Shown here piece after piece: positions 53,552-63,193 of a stretch of DNA of 64,000 bases (position 1 is its first letter; each line of letters opens with the position of its first letter). The stretch covers positions 124,001 through 188,000 of the forward strand of contig NZ_NKYF01000010.1 in assembly GCF_002262885.1 (NCBI RefSeq). Direction: 5' to 3'. Below the pieces are notes generated by a model. That model saw nothing but the letters and a program-made list of their open reading frames with translations, did no database searches and was not told the origin of the DNA. Source of the stretch: Pseudonocardia sp. MH-G8 (GTDB taxonomy: Bacteria > Actinomycetota > Actinomycetes > Mycobacteriales > Pseudonocardiaceae). A program made the position numbers and the translations under genes.

Positions 53552-55477
53552 TCACGCGGGGACCGGAAAGCAGGGATTGGGGATGTCGGGTTGGATCCTG
53601 TTCTCGATGAAGATCCCGTGCCAGGTGAGGAACACGAGCAGCGCCCAGATCCGACGGCTGTGATCGGCGCGGCCGTCTTTGTGGGCGTCGAGCAGGCGCT
53701 GAGCGTTTCCGAGGTCGATGAGGTGATCGGCCTGGGAGTCGCGGACCAAGCCACGTGCCCAGCTGTACATCTCGCCGCGTAGCCAGTGGCGAATCGGGAC
53801 AGGGAAGCCGAGCTTCGGACGATGTAGCACGTGCGGCGGGACGATGCCGTCGAGCGCTCTGCGCAGGCCGTACTTGGTCGTCCCGTGTGCGAGCTTCAGG
53901 TCGGGCGGGAGCGTGGAGGCCACGGCGAACACCTCGGGGTCGAGGAACGGCACGCGCAGCTCGAGCGAGTTCGCCATCGTCATCTTGTCGGCCTTGACGA
54001 GAATGTCGCCGCGCAACCAGGTGAAGAGGTCCACGTGCTGCATCCGCGCCACGGGATCCCAGCCCGTCGACTGGTCGTAGTAGTCGCCAGTCACGTCGAT
54101 GTGCGAAAGCCACGGGTCGTGCCGGCGCAACACGCCGGCGAGCTCGTCGTTGCGGAAGACCCTCGCGTTCCCGTAGTAGCGCTGCTCGATCGGAAGCGCG
54201 CCGCGGCGGAGGAGGTCCTTACCGCGCATCCCGTCCGGGAGGTGGGCGGCCGTGCGGCCGATCAACCTCCGCAACACGCCTGGGATCCTCTCAAAGGGCG
54301 CGAGCGACAGGGGCTCGTGGTATATCGCGTAGCCGCCGAACAGCTCGTCCGCGCCCTCCCCGGAGAGCACGACCTTGACGTGCCGGCGCGCCTCGCGGGC
54401 GAGGAACCACAGTGGCACGAGCGCCGGATCAGCAACCGGGTCGTCGAGGTACCAGACGATCCGCGGCAACTCGGTCATCACCTCGTCCGCAGTCACGGTG
54501 CGTACCACGTGCTCGACCCCGATCGCTGCCGCGGTCTCCGAGGCGACGTCGACCTCCGAGTACCCCGGCTGCTCGAACCCCGCGGTGAACGTGATCAGGT
54601 CCGGGTTGTGGTGCTTGGCGAGCGCGGCGATCGCGGTGGAGTCGATGCCGCCCGAGAGGAACGCGCCGACGGTGACGTCGGCTCGCATGTGCTTCGCGAC
54701 CGAGTCCCGCAATGCGTCAGCAATGCGGCTGGGAGCAGCAGCTGTCGGAGTGCCGATCTCGCCGCGGAACACCGGCCGGAAGTAGCGCTCGTGCTCGACC
54801 GGGCCGCCAGGGCGGACGGTGACGTGCGTTCCGGACTCGACCCGACGGATCGCGCGGTGCATCGTTGCCGGCTCGGGGACGTACTGGAGGAGCAAGTAGT
54901 GCTGCAGCGACTCGGGGTCGAGGTCGGTGGTCGGCCCCGCCATGCCCAGCACAGGCGCAATCTCCAGCAGGCTCTTCTTCTCACTCGCGAACGCCACGCC
55001 TGCCGGCCCCGTGGCGAGGTAGAGGGGCTTGATCCCGAACGGGTCGCGGGCCCCGAACAGGACTCGCTCATGTGCGTCCCAGATCAGGAACGCGAACATG
55101 CCCCGCAGCCGTCCGACGGCTGCGGAGCCCCAGTGGTGGTAAGCAGCCACGACAGCCTCGGTGTCGCCGCCCGTGGCGAACGCAGCGCCGTGCCGCGCCG
55201 CCAGCTCGGCGCGCAACTCGAGGTAGTTGTAGACCTCGCCATTGAAGACGATCGTGTAGCGGCCCGGTTGATCAGGTGGGCTGTACTGCAGCGGCTGGTG
55301 GGAGTGCTCGAGATCGATGATCGAGAGCCGGTTGAACCCGAACGCAGCATCGGCATCGTGCCAGGTGCCGCTTTCGTCGGGCCCACGGTGGCGCGCGCAT
55401 CTCATCGCGTTGGCGATCGTTGAAGCACGTGTTTCGGCATCGCTCGCAGCAGCAAGTAGTCCGACTAGTCCGCACAT
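53552..55477 (-). CDS. asnB: Glutamine-dependent asparagine synthetase-like amidotransferase
   Basis: This 641-aa protein starts MCGLVGLLAAASDAETRA, with Cys2 as the glutaminase nucleophile. GPDESG, FNRLSIIDLEHSHQPLQ and FNGEVYNYLELR follow, and the synthetase half has SGGIDSTAIAALA (PP-loop) and KVVLSGEGADELFGGY. It amidates a carboxylate using glutamine and ATP. In glycan loci such enzymes amidate uronic acids (WbpS type); in core metabolism they make asparagine. The neighbours (beta-helix, flippase) favour the glycan role. It is 23 bp from the beta-helix gene. Confidence 0.93.
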   Translation of the reverse strand: MCGLVGLLAAASDAETRASTIANAMRCARHRGPDESGTWHDADAAFGFNRLSIIDLEHSHQPLQYSPPDQPGRYTIVFNGEVYNYLELRAELAARHGAAFATGGDTEAVVAAYHHWGSAAVGRLRGMFAFLIWDAHERVLFGARDPFGIKPLYLATGPAGVAFASEKKSLLEIAPVLGMAGPTTDLDPESLQHYLLLQYVPEPATMHRAIRRVESGTHVTVRPGGPVEHERYFRPVFRGEIGTPTAAAPSRIADALRDSVAKHMRADVTVGAFLSGGIDSTAIAALAKHHNPDLITFTAGFEQPGYSEVDVASETAAAIGVEHVVRTVTADEVMTELPRIVWYLDDPVADPALVPLWFLAREARRHVKVVLSGEGADELFGGYAIYHEPLSLAPFERIPGVLRRLIGRTAAHLPDGMRGKDLLRRGALPIEQRYYGNARVFRNDELAGVLRRHDPWLSHIDVTGDYYDQSTGWDPVARMQHVDLFTWLRGDILVKADKMTMANSLELRVPFLDPEVFAVASTLPPDLKLAHGTTKYGLRRALDGIVPPHVLHRPKLGFPVPIRHWLRGEMYSWARGLVRDSQADHLIDLGNAQRLLDAHKDGRADHSRRIWALLVFLTWHGIFIENRIQPDIPNPCFPVPA

Positions 55478-55549
55478 GGGACCAATCCCTTCGAGGATGA
55501 ATGCGGCCGACGAGTCGGCGGCGTCCAGCACATGGCGCTGCGTGGACTG

Positions 55550-55807
55550 ATCGCAGGCGTGCGTGATCGCGACGCGCTCGACGGCCTGTTGATCGCAGGG
55601 CAGCGGCGTACCTGCGAGATCCGGCGCTCGGAGCGTCAGCTATCGCGGAATACGCCGAGACGCGAGTCGGGGCCGAAGGGGCGAAGTCGGAACGTCGCAG
55701 AACCGCACAGGGCCAACTACGCGGAAGCACCGCGTTGTCCATCCGTGGTCGGATGGCGCTTGCCGTGTTCCACGGCGTTGTCTAGACCTGCTGCGTTCGT
55801 CCTTGGT
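55550..55807. other. Gap with no gene
   Basis: This region lies between the asnB start and the stop of the small membrane protein. No motif is seen, though the asnB promoter must be here. Confidence 0.4.
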
Positions 55808-56368
55808 TCAGCCGGCGACTCGTGAAGGGACGGGTGGTCCCCGCCGCAGGACTTGTGGTGCTGGAGACCAGCAGACGGCGAGGCCCTTAGGGCACGTGGT
55901 TCCGACTCGCACCGGCGACGGAGGGTCGAACGACGAGGTGAGAAGTCGGAGCCAACGTGAGAACGGCTGCAGCGCGGCGAGTAGGAGGAACGCCTGCTCG
56001 GCTCCTACCAGCGCGGCAACCAGGAGCGCGGTGAGCAGCAGGTGAACGCCACTGATCGAGAAGTCGGTGGCCGCATGGCCCAGATCCGGGCCGTGCGCCG
56101 CGGATTCGGCGGGAAGGAGCCGGGAAACGGCATGCAACGTGGGCTGAGCGACAAGTGCGCCGCTGAGGCAGGAGAGGATGATCCCCTGCCGGCCCGCAGA
56201 ACGCACGCGCACCACACCGATGAGGGCGACGACGACCGCGAGGGTCGCGAAGCGCACTGGATCATCGCCGGTCACTAGGTGGGCGATGACGGCGACGGCA
56301 ACTGTCACGCCGGCGGCGAAGGCTGCAGCCGCGTGCTCGGACCCGACGGTGCTGGGCCAGTGGAACAT
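55808..56368 (-). CDS. Small polytopic membrane protein (paralogue of 59829-60461)
   Basis: About 186 aa with four hydrophobic helices (AAGVTVAVAVIAHLVTG, FATLAVVVALIGVVRV, LLLTALLVAALVGAEQAFLLLAAL), containing LSGALVAQPTLHAVSRLL. The other locus gene has VSGAVVVQPVLHAVTKL at the same place; both end in Arg/Pro-rich tails. The start is uncertain (ATG at 56368 or upstream). Function unknown; it may assist the flippase that it precedes. Confidence 0.65.
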   Translation of the reverse strand: MFHWPSTVGSEHAAAAFAAGVTVAVAVIAHLVTGDDPVRFATLAVVVALIGVVRVRSAGRQGIILSCLSGALVAQPTLHAVSRLLPAESAAHGPDLGHAATDFSISGVHLLLTALLVAALVGAEQAFLLLAALQPFSRWLRLLTSSFDPPSPVRVGTTCPKGLAVCWSPAPQVLRRGPPVPSRVAG

Positions 56369-56767
56369 CCAACACCTCCTCCCGCCGGGCGAGCAACGGA
56401 AACCGACCCTACCGGACAGGGTCTGCACCAGGTGTCCACTGAGCCAGTGGGATGGGTGTGCCCCAGTGCTGCTGCGTCAACTGCCTGGTCCGGCGTTCCG
56501 GGCCGGGCGGGCCTCGAACACGAGGTCGAGGACACCGATCGCCGCGCGACGCGCAGCTGATCAACTCGGGCCGTGTCTCGCCACTGGTGGTCGGCGCGGC
56601 CCGGGGCCACATCGCTACGGGCTCGACATCGCCAACCGCGTCGGACAGCTATGTCATCGCCGCGCGGTTCTCTCAGCGCCGCTTCAACTACGTACCTGCA
56701 TAGTAGGTCTACGTCTCGGGCGGCCGTCGCTCTGAGGAGCCCGTGTGACCGGAAGGGTGTGTCAACC

Positions 56768-58078
56768 GTGCCTGAGCGCGCCGCCCCTTCCCGCGACGGT
56801 GCTCCCTCGCGGCGGGTCTCCGGGCTCTTCCGCGGCTGGCGGACCCCACAGCATCGGGACGGTCTGGCTCTCATCTTCAGCACCGGCCTCACGTCCGGCC
56901 TCGGCTTGGTCTTCTGGATCCTGGCCGCTCGGCTGTACGACCCGGCCACTGTCGGCCTGAACAGCGCGCTCCTGTCGTCGATGACGCTGCTGGGCGCGGC
57001 CGCGCAGCTCAACCTGGGCAACGCGCTGCTGCGTTTCGTCCCCGTGGCGGGCGGGCGCACCAGGGGATTGGTCGTGGCCTGTTACGCGGTTGCGATCGCG
57101 GCTGCCGCTGTGGCGGGCGCTGTGTTCGCCCTCGGCTCCTCGTGGTGGTCCCCGTTGCTGCACGCGGCGTTCGGAGCGTCCCACGGTGAGTCCCAGTTGC
57201 TCGCGTTCTTCGTGGTAAGCACACCGATCTGGACGATGTTCGTGATCCAGGACTACGTCCTGCCGGCGATCAAACGTGCCACCGTCGTGCCGCTGGAGAA
57301 CCTCGCCTTCTCGGTGCTGAAGATCCTCTTCCTCGGTGGGGCGGCCGTGTTGGGGATGAGGAGCGGGATCGCCGTCGCCTGGGTCGGCGCGACCGCGCTG
57401 ATCGTCCTGATCACCACCGTCTGGCTGGCACGCCTGCTCCCGCGCCGTTCGTCGGCTGACTCCGCGACCTCGGCCTTCGCGGTGCGCGACATCACCTCGT
57501 TCATCCGGGCCGACTACGCCGGTAGCGTGTTCCTGCAGGCCGCGGTGTTCGGTCTGCCGCTCGTCGTTCTGACCCGGCTCGGCGCGGAAGCGGCCGCCGT
57601 GTACGGCATCACGTGGCAGATCGCGTACGCGTTCTACCTCGTCGTCGACGGTATGGGTCAGTCGCTGGTCGCGCACGTGGCCGCGGACCCGGACCCGGAC
57701 CGGCTGGAGACAGCTCGCCGCAGCATGATCGGCAAAGCGATGCTGCTGCTCGTCCCGGGCGTGCTCGTGTGTGCGGTGGTGGCATACCCGGTGCTGTCAC
57801 TGTTCGGCCCGTTGTACGCCGATGAAGGTGGCCTGCTGCTCGTGCTGCTGGCTCTGTCCGCCATTCCCAACGCCATCACGTGGTCGACCGTATGGGCGGC
57901 CCGTGTTCGCCGCGACGGACGCGTCCTGTTCTGGCTGCCGGCCGCGATCACGACCGCGGTCATCGGCGGTAGCTGGTTCCTCATGCCCGTGTTGGGCATC
58001 GTCGGCACTGGGGTGGCATGGCTCGGTGTGCAGAGCGTCGCGGCCGCCGGCGTCCTGGTGGTGCGCGCGCGCCGCTGA
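56768..58078 (+). CDS. Wzx/MATE-fold polysaccharide flippase (copy 2)
   Basis: This 436-aa membrane protein is closely similar to copy 1 (RGWRTPQHRDGLALIF; LYDPATVGLNSALLSSMTLLGAAAQLNLGNALLRFVPVAGG; VFVIQDYVLPAIKRA...), from first helix to the end. It exports a lipid-linked glycan. The GTG at 56768 has GGAAGGG ten bases before; a nearer GTG at 56759 is possible. It occurs between two related small membrane genes. Confidence 0.88.
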   Translation: MPERAAPSRDGAPSRRVSGLFRGWRTPQHRDGLALIFSTGLTSGLGLVFWILAARLYDPATVGLNSALLSSMTLLGAAAQLNLGNALLRFVPVAGGRTRGLVVACYAVAIAAAAVAGAVFALGSSWWSPLLHAAFGASHGESQLLAFFVVSTPIWTMFVIQDYVLPAIKRATVVPLENLAFSVLKILFLGGAAVLGMRSGIAVAWVGATALIVLITTVWLARLLPRRSSADSATSAFAVRDITSFIRADYAGSVFLQAAVFGLPLVVLTRLGAEAAAVYGITWQIAYAFYLVVDGMGQSLVAHVAADPDPDRLETARRSMIGKAMLLLVPGVLVCAVVAYPVLSLFGPLYADEGGLLLVLLALSAIPNAITWSTVWAARVRRDGRVLFWLPAAITTAVIGGSWFLMPVLGIVGTGVAWLGVQSVAAAGVLVVRARR

Positions 58079-58190
58079 CCGCGGGTCTGGTGTGGCGATT
58101 GGCGGCGCCGGCCGCCACCGGACAACGCCTCCGCGACCTACCCATCACTCCCGACAAGCTCTTCGGCTCCAGCAGGTCGGACAGCCACCA

Positions 58191-58331
58191 GTGACGAAGG
58201 TCCTCATCCTCATCGGCGGGCGCGGTGCGGTCGGCCGTGAGACGGCGACCGCACTCGTACGCCGCTGGTTGCAGGGCGACGATCGGCGCGGCACGGGCAC
58301 GACATCGGTCGCGAGTTCACCGAGGATATGA
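58191..58331 (+). pseudogene. Truncated NAD(P)-binding dehydrogenase fragment
   Basis: GTG at 58191 reads TKVLILIGGRGAVGRETATALVRRW, the beginning of a saccharopine-dehydrogenase-like Rossmann fold, and then ends within 46 codons. It is a remnant of a gene cut off by the lytic-protein gene on the other strand. Confidence 0.55.
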
Positions 58332-58355
58332 GGCCTCGTGCACCGCGTTGCGTAC

Positions 58356-59465
58356 CTACTGCCGGAAACTGACATGCAGGTGATCGAAGTGCCCTCCGGT
58401 CGCCTCGTCGGGGTCGTAGACGCCACCCCCGTTATAGGGCCTGCCCCAACCGGTCGTCGTGTCTGGGCTGCCTGATGTCCAGATGCGTCCCTGCCAGATG
58501 ACGTAGGAGACCTGCAGCGGGTCGGCATGGGTGCGGAACCAGTCGGCCAGTTGCCAACCCGCCGCCAGTTCGTCGCCTGCGGCGAAGTGGCCGGCTGTGC
58601 CGGGGAAGAAGTCGCAGGCCCGTCCCTTGGGGTGATCGCTGCTGGGGTTCCACTGGTGGGGGTCCCAGCAGCCGGTGGCCCGGATGAGGGATCCGCCCCG
58701 GTAGCCGCCGAACACGCGGTTGACTTCGTCGAGTGCATGTCGGGTTGCCCCGGTGAGGCACCCCTCGGAGGTGGGGTCGTCGTTCACGCAGCCTGCGGAG
58801 GGGCCGCTGTACGGTGCAGGCGCGGGGCCTCGCGCACCACCGCGGGGCGCGCAGACGTCGGTCGTCGCGAGCGAGGCGTCATCGTCGACGTCGGCCAGCA
58901 ACTTGGCTGCGTGTTGCTCCCACTTGCTGTACGCGGTAGGGAAGGCCGAGCGCTGAACGGTCTGCGCAGCCCTCCACAGTGGCATCTCGGTCCAGCCCGG
59001 TACGGCGAGCAGTCGCCGGTAGAACTGCACCGCGGCGTACGTCGGGTCCGTGACCTGAGCGGGCGAGCCCCAGCCCTGGGAAGGACGTTGCTGGAACAAC
59101 CCCAGTGAATCCCGGTCTCCGTAGTTGATGTTCCGGAGCCCGGACTCCTGCATTGCTGTCGCAAGCGCGATCCACTGTCCGCGCACGGGAACCTGCATCT
59201 GCCGACCGACCTTCACGATGATGGCCGCGTTGGTTCGCTGCTCGACGGTCGCCTCAGACGCCGTTCCTCCGGCGAGAGGCGAGGTCTCGTCGGAGATGCC
59301 GCAGCCGGCACGGTTGGCGAAGAGCCCGGCATTGGTGGATAGCCACAGTACGGTGTGGAAGGCGATCAAGCCGACCAACCCGATGAGGGCGAGAACGAAC
59401 GCAACGATGGCGAGGCGGACTGCACCTCGACGCAGAGCGATGCCGGCGAACTCGAGGGAGTTCAC
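58356..59465 (-). CDS. Lytic-transglycosylase-like secreted protein with C-terminal hydrolase-like domain
   Basis: This 369-aa protein has an N-terminal membrane helix (RLAIVAFVLALIGLVGLIAFHTVLWL). An SLT-like domain follows (IALATAMQESGLRNINYGDRDSLGLFQQRPSQGWGS with catalytic Glu), then VCAPRGGARG and a C-terminal domain with NPSSDHPKGRACDFFPG and GGHFDHLHVSF, a D-Ala-D-Ala-carboxypeptidase-like His/Asp set. It opens peptidoglycan, possibly to let a surface polymer pass. Relic copies of the C-terminus exist at 52 kb. Confidence 0.85.
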   Translation of the reverse strand: MNSLEFAGIALRRGAVRLAIVAFVLALIGLVGLIAFHTVLWLSTNAGLFANRAGCGISDETSPLAGGTASEATVEQRTNAAIIVKVGRQMQVPVRGQWIALATAMQESGLRNINYGDRDSLGLFQQRPSQGWGSPAQVTDPTYAAVQFYRRLLAVPGWTEMPLWRAAQTVQRSAFPTAYSKWEQHAAKLLADVDDDASLATTDVCAPRGGARGPAPAPYSGPSAGCVNDDPTSEGCLTGATRHALDEVNRVFGGYRGGSLIRATGCWDPHQWNPSSDHPKGRACDFFPGTAGHFAAGDELAAGWQLADWFRTHADPLQVSYVIWQGRIWTSGSPDTTTGWGRPYNGGGVYDPDEATGGHFDHLHVSFRQ

Positions 59466-59828
59466 GGGCTACCTGCGGTTGTGGTGACGAGCGGAGCCTC
59501 ATGAGGACGGGACCGGCGTGGCACGCCGGTGGACGCTAGTTCGGTGAGGTGCCGCTCGTCATGCCGCCGAAGGAGGTACGGCAGGGCGGTGCTGCCCGCG
59601 CCCCGACTCGGCACGATGCCCATTGGGGCGTCATCCGGTTGCCTTCGATCACGGTCGCCGGCGAGTCGTACCCCGATGCTGCGTGCGCTCAGCATCTTCA
59701 CAGGCCGGGAGGTGCAGACTTCTGGGCTTAGCATGGCAGGGTCTGGGTCCGGCACTTCGGATCGATCACCGGGTCCCGTCAGGCGACGACGCGGCAGGCG
59801 CAGGGACGACCGACACGGGGAGGCTGTG

Positions 59829-60461
59829 ATGGCACCCTTCGTGGCTCCTGCCGCCCAACAGGTGCGTGATCCTCGCGTGGGGCACGGAGCCACCGGCGAG
59901 TGCGGAGGTCGGTTGCCGCTCGTGGTCGGGGCCGTGGTCACGCTGATCGCGGCCATCGCGTTCGACGTCCTCGCCGGCGAACATCCCACCCACACGCTCG
60001 GCCTCGCACTGGTGGCCCTCGCAGTGGCCGCATTGCGGCTGCGACTGGCCGATCGGCGGGAGGGCCTGTTCTCCGTCGTGTCGGGCGCGGTGGTGGTGCA
60101 GCCCGTGTTGCACGCAGTGACGAAGTTGGACGCCCCGCCCGGGCACCACGGATCGCACGGGCTGCTGCACGTGGTCGCCGCGGATGGCCCAGCGACGGCG
60201 ATGCAGATCGCGGTATCCGTGGCGATCGTCGTCGTGGTGGCGACGAGCGGACAGCTCGCGCAGTTGCTTCTCACCGCGCTGGACCGGCCGGTCCAAATCG
60301 TCATCTGTGGTCCGCCCCCGGCGACCCGGATTCAGGTGTCGGTCCGCCTGTGCGCTCGGCGCCACGGGTCGATGCTGCGCTGGTGCGGGTGGAGTCTGCA
60401 GGCTGCACGACGTGGCCCTCCGGGGTGGCGCCCTTCCTTCCTGACACTCCTCCCGATCTAG
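59829..60461 (+). CDS. Small polytopic membrane protein (paralogue of 55808-56368)
   Basis: This 210-aa product starts at the ATG at 59829 with GGGGAGG five bases upstream. It has four helices (RLPLVVGAVVTLIAAIAFDVLAG, TLGLALVALAVAALRL, FSVVSGAVVVQPVLHAV, IAVSVAIVVVVATSGQLAQLLLTAL) and a basic tail. It shares the SGA-V-QP-LHAV motif with the gene at 55808. Unknown role, associated with the glycan genes. Confidence 0.7.
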   Translation: MAPFVAPAAQQVRDPRVGHGATGECGGRLPLVVGAVVTLIAAIAFDVLAGEHPTHTLGLALVALAVAALRLRLADRREGLFSVVSGAVVVQPVLHAVTKLDAPPGHHGSHGLLHVVAADGPATAMQIAVSVAIVVVVATSGQLAQLLLTALDRPVQIVICGPPPATRIQVSVRLCARRHGSMLRWCGWSLQAARRGPPGWRPSFLTLLPI

Positions 60462-60601
60462 TCCGGCCGGGGTCCGCTGCGGGCGATCCGTCGCGCGATC
60501 CGCCGTCTCGCAACGCGGAGGAGTCATCCATCCGCTTCGCGCACACCACGGCTGCGCTGTGCCTTCGGGCCGTGACTGCGTATCTCCGTAGGGAATTTAA
60601 G

Positions 60602-61615
60602 ATGGCTCACGAAAGGACGTCGTCCTCGACGTCGGGCACCACAGGTGCATCGAAATCAATGGAGCTCCTCACAACGGCCGGATCGGGGCCGCGGCGAGTC
60701 CTCGTCACGGGCGCTCGCGGCTTCATCGGCCGCCATCTGGTCGACCGCCTCGTGACCGCAGGAGTGGAGGTGCATGCAACAACGCGGTCCGCCCCTCCGC
60801 GGCAGACCGGTGTCCGCTGGTCGCAGGTGGACCTCTCCGATCCGGAGGCCACGGCAGAAGTGGTCGGACGCTCGCAGCCCGACGTGATCGTCCACCTCGC
60901 CAGTCGCGCCGAGGGCGGCCGCGGACTGGAACTCGCGGTACCCATGATCCACGCCAATCTCCTCAGCGCGGTGAACGTCATGATCGCCGGGGCGGCGGTG
61001 CCGGGCTGCCGTCTGGTACTCACGGGCTCGGCGGAGGAACACAGCAACTTCGGGTCGGTGCGCGGGGCACGGTCCCCCTACGCGGCGTCGAAGGGCGCGG
61101 CGACGACTTTCGCGACGCTCTTCCACGACCTGGCGGATCTCCCGGTGGTAGTGCTGCGACTCGCCCTCGTTTATGGACCGGATGACCCGAACCGGAAGCG
61201 GCTCGTGCCCTACGTCATCGACAGCCTGCTCCGAGGTGTGCCGCCGCGCCTGAGCAGCGGACGCCGTCGTATCGACTGGGTCTTCATCGACGACGTGATC
61301 GACGCCGTCCTTGCGGCCGCCACCGAACCGGCAGCGCTCGGGCGCGTGCTGGACGTGGGCTCCGGCACCCTGGTGTCGATCCGCGATGCTGCGTCGATCA
61401 TCGCTGACGTGATCGGGTCCGAGGTGCCTCCCGCCTTCGGTGAGGTACCAGATCGACTCGGGGACCACGATCTCGTCGCCGACCCGGATCTCGCGCGTCG
61501 CCTGCTCGGCTGGAGCGCCCGTACTGATCTCCGCACTGGGATCGAACGAACGGTGGCTTGGCACCTCGGCCGCGGCAACGAGTCGCGTCCGGTCGGTCGG
61601 CCCGCATCCGCTTAG
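60602..61615 (+). CDS. NAD-dependent epimerase/dehydratase (extended SDR)
   Basis: This 337-aa protein has the Rossmann motif VLVTGARGFIGRHLVDRL, then DVIVHLASRAEGG, an active-site YAASKGAATTF (YxxxK) with upstream Thr-Gly-Ser (LTGSAEEH), and LALVYGPDDPNRKRLVPYVI. It is the nucleotide-sugar 4-epimerase/4,6-dehydratase group. AGGGA is eight bases before the ATG at 60602. It likely makes a sugar for the surface glycan. Confidence 0.9.
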   Translation: MAHERTSSSTSGTTGASKSMELLTTAGSGPRRVLVTGARGFIGRHLVDRLVTAGVEVHATTRSAPPRQTGVRWSQVDLSDPEATAEVVGRSQPDVIVHLASRAEGGRGLELAVPMIHANLLSAVNVMIAGAAVPGCRLVLTGSAEEHSNFGSVRGARSPYAASKGAATTFATLFHDLADLPVVVLRLALVYGPDDPNRKRLVPYVIDSLLRGVPPRLSSGRRRIDWVFIDDVIDAVLAAATEPAALGRVLDVGSGTLVSIRDAASIIADVIGSEVPPAFGEVPDRLGDHDLVADPDLARRLLGWSARTDLRTGIERTVAWHLGRGNESRPVGRPASA

Positions 61616-61702
61616 GGCAAGTGAATCGATTCCCGACCGAGCACGGTCGTGTTCGGTTTTGCACGCACGTCCTGAATGATTGCTGAAGAGTGGTGATGGC
61701 AC

Positions 61703-62497
61703 GTGCCCTCGATGAAGGCCTTGCGAGCCCGCGCACGCGGAGGATTACTGCGAGTTCTCGAAACCTGTGGAGTGCGCCAATCAGAGGCTGGTATCGCGAC
61801 TGCCGCGCAACGGTACTGGGGTGAAGGGCACCGCGGTCGCAGTTCACACTGGGCGGGGACCGGAAGATTTGCACAGGGTGATCTGTGGGAAAGGATCGGC
61901 CGGCGTCATCTCGACATTATCCACCGCGCTTCCAAGCTGTTGGATGCTGCACCTGTCGCCGGGAGGGTCGTGGAGTGGGGGTGTGGCGGCGGTGCGAACG
62001 CCGTGAGCATCGCGCCGTTCGCTCGCGAGTTCATCGGCGTCGACGTCTCGGACGAGAGCCTGCGGGAGTGTGGTCGGCAGGTTGCTGCCCACTGCGACAC
62101 GCCCTTCCTCCCAGTGCGAGTCGCCGTGGCGAACCCGGAGACGGCACTGCGCGACATCGAGGGGCCGTGCGATCTCTTCCTGTGTGTGTACGTCTTCGAG
62201 CTGATCCCGAGCCCGGCCTACGGCGAGCGCATCCTGCGGATCGCGTATGAGCTCCTCGCGCCGGGCGGGCTAGCGTTGATTCAGATCAAGTACGACACCG
62301 GATCGTGGCGGACCAGGCCGCGTCGGCTGTCCTACCGATTCAGTCCGGGCAACATGACCACGTACCCGATCCACGCCTTCTGGCAGCTGGCAACACGATG
62401 CGGGTTCGCGCCCGAGTACGTCGAGCTGGTCCCGCGGGACGAGGTTGACGAGCGGTACGCCTACTTCGTCCTCGTGAAGCCGCCGGCACCGCGGTAG
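61703..62497 (+). CDS. Class I SAM-dependent methyltransferase
   Basis: The 264-aa product has a motif I VVEWGCGGGANAVSIAPFA, then FIGVDVSDESLRECGR (acidic loop), CDLFLCVYVFELIPSP (motif IV region) and LLAPGGLALIQIKYD. It probably methylates a sugar or lipid-linked intermediate, since it is next to the epimerase. It begins with GTG at 61703. Confidence 0.88.
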   Translation: MPSMKALRARARGGLLRVLETCGVRQSEAGIATAAQRYWGEGHRGRSSHWAGTGRFAQGDLWERIGRRHLDIIHRASKLLDAAPVAGRVVEWGCGGGANAVSIAPFAREFIGVDVSDESLRECGRQVAAHCDTPFLPVRVAVANPETALRDIEGPCDLFLCVYVFELIPSPAYGERILRIAYELLAPGGLALIQIKYDTGSWRTRPRRLSYRFSPGNMTTYPIHAFWQLATRCGFAPEYVELVPRDEVDERYAYFVLVKPPAPR

Positions 62498-62677
62498 CAC
62501 GGACCTGTCTTGTCCCTGGCTCGTCGCGGCCTTCTACGCGAGGCTGCACGTCGCTGCCGATGAGGTCAGTGCCGGTCGGCTCAGTACCTATGTCGTTCCG
62601 TGACAATCCCACCACGTGACGTCACCTACCAGGGTTTGCGGCCGTTGAAGAGTCGCGAGCACAGGAAGGAGATGCGG

Positions 62678-63193
62678 GTGGGTAAGCACGTCTGGCGGAG
62701 GCCTCGCAGCGAGCGGACGAAGGAAGCGGGGTGGCCGGCGTGGGCCGTAACGGGTCTGGTGGTCGCGGGACTCGCGACGGGCGGTGTCGCGGTCGCCGCG
62801 CCCGGCGACCCGAGCGCCACGGTCGTCGCCGACGACGCCGTTCCGGGCACGCCCTGCTCGGCCGCGGCCGAAGCCTGCGTGGATCTCGGGACCCACACCG
62901 CGTGGTTGATCCGGGACGGGGAGGTCATCCGCGGCCCCGTGCCGTTCGCCGACGGCGACGTCGAGGACCCCACGCCGCGGGGCAGCTTCCGGGTGGAGTG
63001 GAAGGCGGAGCAGTGGACCAGCCGGGAGTACCTCACCCAGATGCCGTGGTCAGTGTTCTTCGCCCCCGGTGGGATCGCCTTCCACGAGGGGAGCCAGAGG
63101 ACACCGTCGGCCGGCTGCGTGAAGCTCGGCCCGGAGGAGGCACATGCGTGGTTCGACTACCTGCAGGTGGGTGACGACGTCGAGGTCCGCTAG
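62678..63193 (+). CDS. L,D-transpeptidase (YkuD domain)
   Basis: This 171-aa product has a signal anchor (WAVTGLVVAGLATGGVAVAA) and a YkuD domain: DLGTHTAWLIRDGEVIRGPVPFADGD, PTPRGSFRVEWK, IAFHEGSQ and the catalytic end TPSAGCVKLGPEEA. The usual S-H-G-C has Ala for His. The enzyme cross-links peptidoglycan (3-3 bonds). AGGAAGGAG lies six bases before the GTG at 62678; the ATG at 62672 touches it, so I prefer the GTG. Confidence 0.88.
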   Translation: MGKHVWRRPRSERTKEAGWPAWAVTGLVVAGLATGGVAVAAPGDPSATVVADDAVPGTPCSAAAEACVDLGTHTAWLIRDGEVIRGPVPFADGDVEDPTPRGSFRVEWKAEQWTSREYLTQMPWSVFFAPGGIAFHEGSQRTPSAGCVKLGPEEAHAWFDYLQVGDDVEVR

